A stretch of 64,000 bases of DNA from contig NZ_BCFL01000035.1 in the NCBI RefSeq assembly GCF_002217755.1, forward strand, positions 1 through 64,000, in the 5' to 3' direction. A program made the translations under genes and the position numbers. The notes under the pieces were generated by a model that was not told the DNA's origin, ran no database searches, and was given only the letters and a program-made list of their open reading frames with translations. The DNA is from Streptomyces hyaluromycini. GTDB taxonomy: Bacteria; Actinomycetota; Actinomycetes; Streptomycetales; Streptomycetaceae. This document shows, in pieces, positions 51,471 to 58,835 of the stretch; position 1 is the stretch's first letter, and each line of letters begins with the position of its first letter.

Positions 51471-52380
51471 CGCCCGCTCCCTTCACCTCGGTGGACGGAG
51501 CGGTGGACGGAGCGGTGGACGGAGTGCCGGACGGAGCGGTGGAGGCCAGGTCGCGGCCGTAGCGGTCCACGTCCGCCGTCACATAGCCGACGCCCGTCAG
51601 CGCGGCGTCGGTGAGGGCCGTCTGCTCCTCATCGCTCTCACCGGCGGCATGCCGCACGGTCGCCGCCACGGTCACCGGGCCGAGCCGGTGCTTGAACCAG
51701 TCGAAGCGGCGCGGCTTCGCGTCACCGTCGACGACGTACTGTCCGAACTCGGTGAGGTCGTCGTCGGTGGTGGCGTTGCGCTGTTCGTCGAACGGGTCGC
51801 CGCGTGAGGTCATCTTCTGCACGGTGTCGGTCGCGTTGAGCCGTTCCTGCGGGCAGCGCAGCGGTTCGTCCAGCGAGGACGCCATGTCCCGGCGGGCCTC
51901 GCGCGTCGAGATGTGCACGGTGACGGTGAGGGACACGTACACCGCGCCCGTGCCGTCGGTGCCCGGCCGGACGAACGACCTGGTCAGACTGGCCAGCACG
52001 GTGGACGGGAGCGCCTCGCGGCGCCACAGGCAGTCCTCGCCGAGCACGGCCCAGCTGGTCGGACCCTGTTCGTACGGGTCCCGTCTGCGGTACCCGGGGC
52101 CGAAGTAGTCGGGCTGCACCGCGAGCCCGCGGACGAACGCCACGGCCTCGGCCCGCGTCTTCGGCGCGGCGGCCTCGGCCAGTGTGTACGGCCGGCTCGA
52201 CGCGGACGGGGAGGCACTCGCGCTCCCCGAGGCAGTCGGGCCGCCCGCCGTACCGGAACCCTTTCCGGCCGTGTCCTTCTGCGTCGCCTCGTCGTCGCCG
52301 TGCCCGCCGTTCGTGCAGCCCGAGAGCAGCAGTGCCACCGCCGCCGCGGACAGGACCGCTCTCCGTCCCACCACGCTCAA
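51463..52380 (-). CDS. Lipoprotein, first gene of the kinase operon
   Basis: A 305-residue exported protein. The signal peptide with lipobox LLLSGC (lipidated Cys near 22) is followed by a Ser/Gly/Thr-rich linker and a conserved domain (FVRGLAVQPDYFGPGYRRRD, VYVSLTVTVHISTREARRDM). The C-terminus has a TAPST repeat. The start is TTG 52380 or one of two GTGs just after. Overlap with the kinase gene indicates one operon: a surface lipoprotein with two receptor-like kinases. A ligand-presenting or sensing role is inferred. Confidence 0.8.
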   Translation of the reverse strand: MSVVGRRAVLSAAAVALLLSGCTNGGHGDDEATQKDTAGKGSGTAGGPTASGSASASPSASSRPYTLAEAAAPKTRAEAVAFVRGLAVQPDYFGPGYRRRDPYEQGPTSWAVLGEDCLWRREALPSTVLASLTRSFVRPGTDGTGAVYVSLTVTVHISTREARRDMASSLDEPLRCPQERLNATDTVQKMTSRGDPFDEQRNATTDDDLTEFGQYVVDGDAKPRRFDWFKHRLGPVTVAATVRHAAGESDEEQTALTDAALTGVGYVTADVDRYGRDLASTAPSGTPSTAPSTAPSTEVKGAGDE

Positions 52381-52499
52381 CCCCCCAGCAGACCGCCGAG
52401 CGGCCCTCCGCTGGGGGCCGTAGGTCGAACGCTAACGCCATCCTGTGTCAACTGGGCGTGCTGGAAAGAGAGTTGGTTCGAACGGTAACCCCTTGGCCA

Positions 52500-52976
52500 T
52501 CACTCGGTGACAGTTCGGGCCGTTCGGAATGTCATCCCTTGATGCCGAGCTTCGCCATTCACCGACACGGCGACCGGCGTCCCCGCCTCGACCGTGCGGC
52601 TGACCGTGCACAGCCGGTCGTGGGAGACGGCGACCGCTCGCGGCAGGATCGCGCGGGCGCGGTCGCCGGACGCGCCCTCCGGGAAGGTGACGGAGAAGGC
52701 GACCGCGAGGTCCGTCATCCGGTTTCCGCCCTCGTCGGCCACCTTGTGGCCGCTGACGGTGACGGTGAAGGCGGTGGGTGCCACGTGACGGCTCGTGGAC
52801 ACGTCGACGTCCGCCGCCGTACAGCCCCCGAGCGCGGCGAGCAGCAGTTCCACCGGGGTGAATTCCGTGCCGTCGCCGGTACCGAAGGCGATCGTGCCGC
52901 CACGGGCGTTCGTCGCGGTGAAGCGGCCGGTCGAGGTGCGCTCGACCGTGACGAGGCGCAAGGAGTCTTCGCTCAT
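52500..52976 (-). CDS. OsmC/Ohr-family protein
   Basis: A 158-residue protein with the two family cysteines: Cys52 in LLAALGGCTAADVDVS and a second in SHDRLCTVSRTVEAG. Family members reduce organic hydroperoxides using Cys thiols; the YhfA-like branch has a broader or unknown role. It stands between the kinase operon and a membrane protein gene on the same strand. Confidence 0.87.
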   Translation of the reverse strand: MSEDSLRLVTVERTSTGRFTATNARGGTIAFGTGDGTEFTPVELLLAALGGCTAADVDVSTSRHVAPTAFTVTVSGHKVADEGGNRMTDLAVAFSVTFPEGASGDRARAILPRAVAVSHDRLCTVSRTVEAGTPVAVSVNGEARHQGMTFRTARTVTE

Positions 52977-53039
52977 GGAGACGAACCTAAGGCAGCCCGG
53001 CCGCCTGTGCCGTCTGCGCGGTCAGTGCCGTCAGTGCCG

Positions 53040-53774
53040 TCAGTGCAGGATGTTGACGGCCCGTGCCACCACCAGGACCACCGTCACCAGCGACACCGAG
53101 GACTGCAGCATCATCAGCATCTTGGCCCAGTGCGACAACGGCATCACGTCGGTCGGGCTGAAGGCGGTGGAGTTGGTGAAGGACAGGTACAGATAGTCGA
53201 GAAAGCTCGGCTCCCAGTCCGGCGGCGCGGTCTCCGGACTCTGCATCTGCACGAAGAGGAAGTCCGCGAACTGGTCCCGGCCGAGGACCCGCGCCATCGG
53301 CCCGCCACGGTCCCACTCCCAGTACCAGAGGGCGAACACGATGACGTTCGTCAGCCAGATGCCGCCCCCGGTCAGCAGCAGCGGCCCGGCGTCATCGCCC
53401 TCGGTGCCGTTCACGAGACCGGCCACCAGCCGGACCGCCGCCCAGCCGTTGGCCAGGCTGATCACCCCCATCAGCACCAGTCCCAGCACCCGCAGCCACC
53501 GGGTACGCGGCTCCACCCGCCGGGGGTTGCCGGCGATGAGGCCGGCCAGCAGCACCGCCTCCAGGACCGGCAGGGCCCAGTACGGCTGGAAGGCGAGCCG
53601 GTGCGGCAGCATCAGCTGGAGGGCGATCGCCACCAGGATCACGGCGGTCACCGCCCACCGCGGCTCGCCCTGCGTCGCCCTGCGCCACGCGGGCACCACA
53701 TCGTGCTCGCCGCTCTCCAGCAGCCCCTCGATCCTGGTGATCCGGTTCTCGGCATTGGACATTCGGTCGGTCAT
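53040..53774 (-). CDS. DUF1345 family membrane protein
   Basis: A 244-residue protein from ATG 53774. Five to six membrane helices are visible (WAVTAVILVAIALQLMLPHR, LPVLEAVLLAGLIAGN, VLGLVLMGVISLANGWAAVR, IWLTNVIVFALWYWEWDRGG, SSVSLVTVVLVVARAVNILH). The segment YLYLSFTNSTAFSPTDVMPL before the last helix resembles a potassium-channel pore loop (TxxTAFSPTD), as in DUF1345 proteins. An ion-channel role is plausible but unproven. Confidence 0.85.
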   Translation of the reverse strand: MTDRMSNAENRITRIEGLLESGEHDVVPAWRRATQGEPRWAVTAVILVAIALQLMLPHRLAFQPYWALPVLEAVLLAGLIAGNPRRVEPRTRWLRVLGLVLMGVISLANGWAAVRLVAGLVNGTEGDDAGPLLLTGGGIWLTNVIVFALWYWEWDRGGPMARVLGRDQFADFLFVQMQSPETAPPDWEPSFLDYLYLSFTNSTAFSPTDVMPLSHWAKMLMMLQSSVSLVTVVLVVARAVNILH

Positions 53775-54222
53775 GGCCACGATTGTCCCGAGTCCCCCCG
53801 AGGATCCGCCGACCGGCTCGGCCCCTCGCTCGGCACCACCTGCCACGGGTCGTCGGTAGCGTCTTGTGCGGTCTGCCGGTTGGTGCCGACGGGGGGCCTG
53901 CCTGTGGCGGCGAGTCGTGCGGTGCGGTGTTCGGCGGTGGCTCGGTTGTGGGTCAGGGTGTCGGGAGACGGCCGGCGGCCCGCCGGAAGATATGGCGGGT
54001 CGCCGACAGTGTTAAATCTGTGCCTCTGGTCTTCTTGTTCTTCTCCGGGTCCGCACTGATTCCATGCGGGACTTCGATGGTCACCGAGTGGGCCCGCGCT
54101 CGCGGCGCGGGTCGGGAAGGCACGCCTGTGCTCAGCGTAGTCACCGACGGGGGCTCCACCCGGTCCGGCTCCCTTCGAAATGTCACGAACGCCCCGCCGA
54201 AGAAGGCGATCGAGGCAGCCGC
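53775..54222. other. Intergenic stretch with only weak competing frames
   Basis: A plus-strand frame ending at 54226 overlaps the next gene's GTG, and a minus-strand frame covers 53953-54258 with a rare TTA codon. Neither has a recognisable domain or a clear ribosome binding site, so neither is called. Confidence 0.45.
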
Positions 54223-54555
54223 GTGAGCGGGATCCCCGGTCCCGGCAGCCGTCGTCACAGCGTAGAGCTGCAGATCGACCGGGTCATCGTCGCATCCCTC
54301 GAACAGGTCACACTCAGCGTGCGCTGCCTGCGGGGACCGGTCCGTCGCGGTGCCCGCTTCAACCGGCTCAGCGGTTCAGCCCAAGCGATCGACCTGAAGC
54401 TGACGCAGACCGTCTTCTTCAGGCATCGAGTGGCAGCACTCGACACCGGCCTCACCGCCTTCGTGACGCTCCGAGGAGAGGGCGTCCAGCATCTCAAGAC
54501 GGGCACCCTGGCCTCCGGATGGCAGGTCATCGAAGGCGTCAACCCGCTGTCCTGA
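54223..54555 (+). CDS. Hypothetical protein with translation-factor-like beta-barrel
   Basis: A 110-residue protein from GTG 54223. The sequence VELQIDRVIVASLEQVTLSV, CLRGPVRRGARFNRL and VAALDTGLTAFVTLRGEGVQ resembles the second domain (beta-barrel) of elongation-factor-type GTPases, but there is no G domain. Function is unknown. It is convergent with csbD-like. Confidence 0.5.
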   Translation: MSGIPGPGSRRHSVELQIDRVIVASLEQVTLSVRCLRGPVRRGARFNRLSGSAQAIDLKLTQTVFFRHRVAALDTGLTAFVTLRGEGVQHLKTGTLASGWQVIEGVNPLS

Positions 54556-54600
54556 CCCGGTGATCCGTACCGCTCCAGGCGAAGCCGCACGCGCCCCTTG

Positions 54601-54774
54601 TCAGTGCTTGAAAACGTCCTTCGTCTTCTCCTTGGCCTGACGGGCCGCACCCTTCGATTTCTTGGCCTGCCCTTCGACTATCATCCGCTCGTTGCCGACG
54701 GTACGGCCGACCGCCTCCTTGGTCTTTCCCGTGGCCTCTTCCATCTTGCCCTTTGCCTTTTGCCTTCCGGACAT
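54601..54774 (-). CDS. CsbD-family stress protein
   Basis: A 57-residue, Lys-rich, soluble protein: SGRQKAKGKMEEATGKTKEA, VGRTVGNERMIVEGQAKKSK, ending DVFKH. This is the CsbD pattern (G-K-x-K-E-x-x-G, then GKxxKxxG...). CsbD proteins accumulate under general stress; the mechanism is unknown. It starts at ATG 54774. It is short but strongly patterned. Confidence 0.85.
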   Translation of the reverse strand: MSGRQKAKGKMEEATGKTKEAVGRTVGNERMIVEGQAKKSKGAARQAKEKTKDVFKH

Positions 54775-54788
54775 TTCCGTTCACTCTC

Positions 54789-54967
54789 CTAGGGCCTGTC
54801 TGACAATTCCCGTCTGCCTCGCGACGCCATGCACGCACTCTCGCCGCACCGGGCGCAGACCCAAGTACGTCCAGTACGAGGGCCTACGCCCGGCACGCCG
54901 AGAGCACGCACCTGACGCCGCGAGGCCGCCCTCCGGGCGACGACGGGAATTGTCAGACAGGCCCTAG
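54789..54967. mobile_element. MITE-like near-palindromic element
   Basis: A 26-bp perfect inverted repeat (54789-54814 with 54942-54967) starts CTAGGGCCTGTCTGACAATT. Most of the interior also pairs with itself (for example GCACGCACTCTCG with CGAGAGCACGC), so the whole 179 bp can fold into one long hairpin. CTAG at both tips could be the target duplication of an IS5-like donor. There is no coding capacity. Confidence 0.8.
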
Positions 54968-55066
54968 CTCCGTGGGAAATCCTGCACCTATCCCGAGTAC
55001 CCCCTGGCGGGCAGTAAAACGGGGTGGCGGGAAAGAAGCGGGTGCCAGAGACGCGGCAACCGGCGG

Positions 55067-55231
55067 TCAAGAGGTGTCTTCGGTCTGGATATCGGGCTCG
55101 TTTCCCTCCTTGGCCTTTGCCTTGTCCCGGACATCTCGCGGTGTGGGCGTGGTGACGTTCCGCTGCTCCGCGGACCGTTTCCGCGTCTCGCCGGCTACCG
55201 GAGGTGTGTCTTTGCCACCAGGGGTGTTCAT
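55067..55231 (-). CDS. Small hydrophilic protein (54 residues)
   Basis: From ATG 55231: NTPGGKDTPPVAGETRKRSA, ending GNEPDIQTEDTS. It is highly charged, probably disordered, with no Cys or hydrophobic core. It lies on the strand opposite the gas-vesicle remnants and close to csbD. Its role is unknown; a small stress protein is possible. Confidence 0.5.
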   Translation of the reverse strand: MNTPGGKDTPPVAGETRKRSAEQRNVTTPTPRDVRDKAKAKEGNEPDIQTEDTS

Positions 55232-55487
55232 GAGATTCCCTCTCTCGGATTTGGGGTCGCAGCCTGTGCCGCACTCCAACGCGAGTGATCCCGAGCAGCC
55301 GAGTCAAACGTCGTCTGGGCGACGGATCCTCGCTTTCCCGCCGGCCCGCTCCGGGCTCCGTCCGGCGACGCACGCCGCCGACGGGCTGGACGGGGTACGG
55401 GTCGAGGCCACCGGCCCCTGGGCTCCGTACTCCTTCGCCATGCCGCCCGGTGAGTCCGGCGGTACCGCGGAGGGAGCGCCCCCGTGA
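55230..55487 (+). pseudogene. C-terminal remnant of gas vesicle protein GvpL/GvpF
   Basis: The end of this frame, LDGVRVEATGPWAPYSFAMP, is the characteristic GvpL/GvpF C-terminus (TGPWPPYSF). Only about 40-50 residues are family-like. The preceding residues are unrelated, and the frame opens by chance at ATG 55230. Its stop overlaps the GTG of the next gvp gene, the normal gvpL-gvpS junction. The upstream part of the cluster has been lost. Confidence 0.7.
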
Positions 55488-55732
55488 GCACGCCCGGCCG
55501 GCCACCCGAAGCGGAGCGCCTGCCCCAGCGGCAGGTCGCTCTCATCGACCTGCCGGACCGGCTGCTGACCGGTGGGGTCGTCCTCACCGGTGACGTCGTG
55601 CTGTCCATCGCGGACATCGATCTGGTACGCGTCTCACTGCGTGCCCTGATCGTGTCCATCAGCGAGCAGAACCCCTCGCCATGGACGAGCACCGGCCAGC
55701 TGCGTGGCGGCGACCATGACAGCCGAGGGTGA
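55484..55732 (+). CDS. gvpS: Gas vesicle structural protein, GvpS/GvpJ type
   Basis: An 82-residue protein. VALIDLPDRLLTGGVVLTGD followed by VVLSIADIDLVRVSLRALIV is the GvpA/J/M/S core that forms or caps gas-vesicle walls. The position before gvpK indicates GvpS, the Streptomyces order being ...gvpL-gvpS-gvpK. The GTG start overlaps the gvpL fragment by 4 bases. With gvpA and other genes absent, no vesicles are expected from this locus alone. Confidence 0.82.
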   Translation: MSTPGRPPEAERLPQRQVALIDLPDRLLTGGVVLTGDVVLSIADIDLVRVSLRALIVSISEQNPSPWTSTGQLRGGDHDSRG

Positions 55733-56126
55733 GCGCCGGCCGTCGTGCCGCGCCGACGAAGTCGCGGAGGCCGCCGCCCGCGCCTTCCGGCTGCTGCCCG
55801 CCGCCCCACGCGACCTCGACCCGCCGGCCGGAAAGGGCCCGCGTTCCCCGGCTCGGCGGATCAGCTCCGACCGCGACACCGTCGAACGGGACCTCCTCAG
55901 GCTCGTCCTCACCCTCGTGGAACTGCTGCGCCAGCTCATGGAACGACAGGCCCTGCACCGCGTCGACCAAGGAGACCTCACCGACGAACAGGAAGAACGC
56001 CTGGGCGCGACACTCATGCTCCTCCACGACCGCATGAGCGACCTGTGCGCCCAGTACGGACTGACCATGGAGGACCTCAACCTGGACCTCGGGCCGCTGG
56101 GCACACTGCTTCCGCCCTCCGACTGA
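55716..56126 (+). CDS. gvpK: Gas vesicle protein GvpK
   Basis: A 136-residue protein from ATG 55716, overlapping gvpS by 17 bp. ARRISSDRDTVERDLLRLVL, LVELLRQLMERQALHRVDQG, DEQEERLGATLMLLHDRMSD and LTMEDLNLDLGPLG give a full match to the GvpK family. GvpK is an accessory protein for vesicle assembly. The gene is intact although the cluster upstream is truncated. Confidence 0.92.
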   Translation: MTAEGERRPSCRADEVAEAAARAFRLLPAAPRDLDPPAGKGPRSPARRISSDRDTVERDLLRLVLTLVELLRQLMERQALHRVDQGDLTDEQEERLGATLMLLHDRMSDLCAQYGLTMEDLNLDLGPLGTLLPPSD

Positions 56127-56229
56127 ACCTCCGGGTGACCGGCGAGGGCCGACAACGAGGCAGCGCCTGAGTCAGCCGAAGCCGAGTCGGGCGCTGCACA
56201 GCAGGTCAGAGGGGTACGCCGTGGGGCGA

Positions 56230-56385
56230 TTACCAGTAGTGGCGTCGACCGGCGACGGCGTGTCCCATCCCGCCGACGATCCACAGGACGGCTCCGACGA
56301 CTGCCAGGATGATCCCGATGGTCCACAGGATGGATATCCCGGTGACGAAGCCGATGACGAGCAGAATGAGGCCGAGAATGATCAT
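56230..56385 (-). CDS. Small membrane protein, DUF6131 type
   Basis: A 51-residue protein from ATG 56385 with two hydrophobic helices (IILGLILLVIGFVTGISILW and TIGIILAVVGAVLWIVGGM) and the C-terminus AVAGRRHYW. It matches the abundant small DUF6131-like proteins of Streptomyces. Function is unknown. Confidence 0.85.
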   Translation of the reverse strand: MIILGLILLVIGFVTGISILWTIGIILAVVGAVLWIVGGMGHAVAGRRHYW

Positions 56386-56506
56386 GGTCTCTCCAGGGGG
56401 GAGTGGTGCCAGCGCCTCAGCGAACGGCGAGAGACCGTAAGAAGGTGCGACACGGGGGTGGGTGGTCTTCTCCTTACTCCGTGCGATGCGGTGTGTGGCC
56501 GGCGAC

Positions 56507-56779
56507 TTACGGGCGGACCTCGGTGGGCACGCGAGAGGAACCGGTGCACCGACGGGCGGTGCGGAGCGGGCCTTCGCACCGGGCATCGAGGACGGTGCCG
56601 GGTGCCGCCTGAGCGGTGAGAGTGAGTCTGACGCGGGTGAGGGGGTGGGCACGGCGGCCGGTGATGCGTACGTCCGTCTGCTCCACGCCTGGCAGGGCAC
56701 CGGCTGCGGCGGCGATGACCGCCGGCCACCACCGGCCCTGGCTGCTCAGACTGCGGTTGACCACGGGTTGCGACGTCAT
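56507..56779 (-). CDS. Hypothetical protein, possibly Asp23/Gls24-associated
   Basis: A 90-residue frame from ATG 56779: RWWPAVIAAAAGALPGVEQT, DVRITGRRAHPLTRVRLTLT. The pattern resembles short proteins encoded with Asp23/Gls24-type envelope-stress genes in actinobacteria, often near DUF6131 proteins. The evidence is a single conserved-looking stretch, so the call is weak. The flanking 56780-57078 holds nothing else supported. Confidence 0.4.
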   Translation of the reverse strand: MTSQPVVNRSLSSQGRWWPAVIAAAAGALPGVEQTDVRITGRRAHPLTRVRLTLTAQAAPGTVLDARCEGPLRTARRCTGSSRVPTEVRP

Positions 56780-57078
56780 GTGCGGGCTCCGGTGCTGCTG
56801 GTGCCGGGGGTCGCGGAAACGGACGTCCGCGCGGGCTTTGACGCGGTGGCGAACGCACCCGGATGCGAGCCTTACCAACTCCGCGTACCCGATGGCGGCG
56901 CCCTCCCGGTCCATGCCGGCCGGCGACGAAGCCGACGACGGCGGACCCAGGTACGCGTGACTTCTTCCGTGCCCCTGCTGAGTTCTCGCGCGTCAGTAGT
57001 CTGACGGAGTCCCACCAGTACCGTTGGGCCGCCTGCGCGGGTGCGCAGCCGGGGGGCTTCACCAAGGGGGCACCAGGC

Positions 57079-58629
57079 ATGCCAGAGGGGTTGGCCCAGT
57101 GGGGGCCAGAGCTTTTCATGACGCGGGAACGGGAGCGGCGTCGCGGCCTGGCACCGGAGGGCGACGTGGGAGGCGACATCGCGCAAGGGGGCTTCGAGCC
57201 CTGCCTGCTGGCGCTTCTGCGGCTGTCGGCGGGCGGGGACCCGGGCACCGGTCTCACCAGCGGGTGGTTCCCGAGTGCGCTCGCCCGCACCGGCCACCTC
57301 GTCCGCGCGGCCGAACTGGCGTACACGATCAGTGACGAGCTCAAGCAGGGTACGGAGCTACTGGAGCTGGAGCTGGAGCTGGAGCTGGAGCTGGTGCAGG
57401 CCGCGGCGGGCGCGGGAGACCTGCGCGGCGCCCAGGCGCCGGCCGAGTCGATTCCCCTGCGGCAGCTGCGGGACCAGGCACTGGTCGCCCTCGTGCCGGC
57501 GTGGGCCCGTGCCGGTGAGCGCGGCAGAGCCGTCGCTCTGGCGGAGCGGATCCGCTACCCGCACAACTGGGGGAGGGCCTGGGCCCTGCTGGCGAAGGCG
57601 GTGGCGGACAGCGGCGACATCGACGAGGCGCTCAGGTTCGCCGCTCGCGCCGACGACGAGGTGAGTTCCTACCCCGTCGACGGGACGGAACAGGTGCTCG
57701 CCCTCCTCGTGGAGGTGGCCGTCGCCACCGGCGACCAGGACCGGGCCGCCGCACTCGCCGACCGCGTGGCGGACCTCACCCGGTCCCGCAACTCGACAGG
57801 GTGGTCCAAGCCACGGCCCCTGGCGGAGGTGTTGGCCCGCGAGGCGCTTGCGGGAGACCTTGACCGGCTCGACGCTCTCCTGCGCCCGCCCGGACCCGCC
57901 GCCGGGGCCGGGGGCACGGTATGCGGGTGGGCGCCCGGCGAAGCCGCCGACCAGGACACGGTCCCGGAAGGAGACCCGGACCCCGGACCGTTCGCAGCCG
58001 CTCGCCCGTTCTCCCCCGGATCCCCGCTCGACGCCTGGGACATGGCATGTGTGCTGGACGCGGTCGCCGAAGCCGCCGACCAGGACGTGGCCCTGGCCCT
58101 GGCCGGCCGGGCCGAGACACTGCTCGATACCGGCGACGGCCGTGATCACGACATTCTGCTGAGGTCCGTGACACTCCTGCTGGCCCGGCATGGGCAGGTC
58201 GAGCGGGCCATGGCCCTCGCCGGCCGGCTCGACCCCGATCTGTCCGCGGCACGGCAGGCGGAGGTCGTCGGCGAGCTGGCCCGCTCCGGCGACACGGTCG
58301 GGGCCGAGGCTCTCGCCCACGCGATCACCGACCGCCGGGCACAGGCCAGGGCGCTGATCGAAGTGGTCCGGGAGCTGGCCCGGCGCGGCGATCCGGGCCG
58401 GGCCGAGGCCCTCGTCCACTCGATCAACGACCGCTGGGCACAGGGCGAGGCACTGCTCGCGGTCGCCCGGGAGACGGCCCGGCGCGGCGATCCGGGCCGG
58501 GCCGAGACCCTCGTCCGCTCGATCGCCTACCGCGCGACACGAGCCCGCGCACTGGCCGCACTCGTCGAGCTGTCCGAGCCTTCCCACGCCCGCAGGCTCG
58601 CCGCGCAGGCCGTGGTTCTCGGCGGCTGA
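57079..58629 (+). CDS. TPR-like repeat protein
   Basis: A 516-residue protein starting at ATG 57079 behind AAGGGGG. From about 180 it consists of helical repeats of 32-34 residues (RRGDPGRAEALVHSINDRWA, QGEALLAVARETARRGDPGR), a TPR/Sel1-like solenoid suited to protein binding. Near residue 95 a (GAGCTG)n tract encodes LELELELELEL, a slippage-prone repeat. No enzymatic motif is present. It is the first of three successive scaffold-type genes on this strand. Confidence 0.7.
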   Translation: MPEGLAQWGPELFMTRERERRRGLAPEGDVGGDIAQGGFEPCLLALLRLSAGGDPGTGLTSGWFPSALARTGHLVRAAELAYTISDELKQGTELLELELELELELVQAAAGAGDLRGAQAPAESIPLRQLRDQALVALVPAWARAGERGRAVALAERIRYPHNWGRAWALLAKAVADSGDIDEALRFAARADDEVSSYPVDGTEQVLALLVEVAVATGDQDRAAALADRVADLTRSRNSTGWSKPRPLAEVLAREALAGDLDRLDALLRPPGPAAGAGGTVCGWAPGEAADQDTVPEGDPDPGPFAAARPFSPGSPLDAWDMACVLDAVAEAADQDVALALAGRAETLLDTGDGRDHDILLRSVTLLLARHGQVERAMALAGRLDPDLSAARQAEVVGELARSGDTVGAEALAHAITDRRAQARALIEVVRELARRGDPGRAEALVHSINDRWAQGEALLAVARETARRGDPGRAETLVRSIAYRATRARALAALVELSEPSHARRLAAQAVVLGG

Positions 58630-58692
58630 GCCCCTGTCCTGCCGGCCTTGGAGCGGATCGTGCCCCGTTCAGTGGCAGTGGTCGCCGATCGG

Positions 58693-58746
58693 ATGACGAG
58701 CTGATCCATGACGAGCTGATCCGCGGCGAGCTGATCCGCGGCGAGG
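58693..58746. repeat. 15-bp tandem repeat
   Basis: ATGACGAGCTGATCC occurs twice, then GCGGCGAGCTGATCC once, then a partial copy, in the gap between the TPR and WD40 genes. Confidence 0.8.
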
Positions 58747-58835
58747 GACGACAACCTGCCGAGCCGTACATCACCTCGTCCGCCGGGCCACGGCACAGCC
58801 ACCCGACTGTCGGTGCCGGCTGCGAGACTCGTTCC

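Noticed and set aside
53953..54258. Minus-strand gene encoding a 101-residue protein
   Set aside because: It contains a rare TTA codon, no family match and no convincing ribosome binding site; it overlaps a competing plus-strand frame of equal weakness.
54789..54967. Simple transcription terminator after csbD
   Set aside because: It lies upstream of the csbD start, is 179 bp long and has CTAG-bounded perfect ends, which fits a MITE far better.
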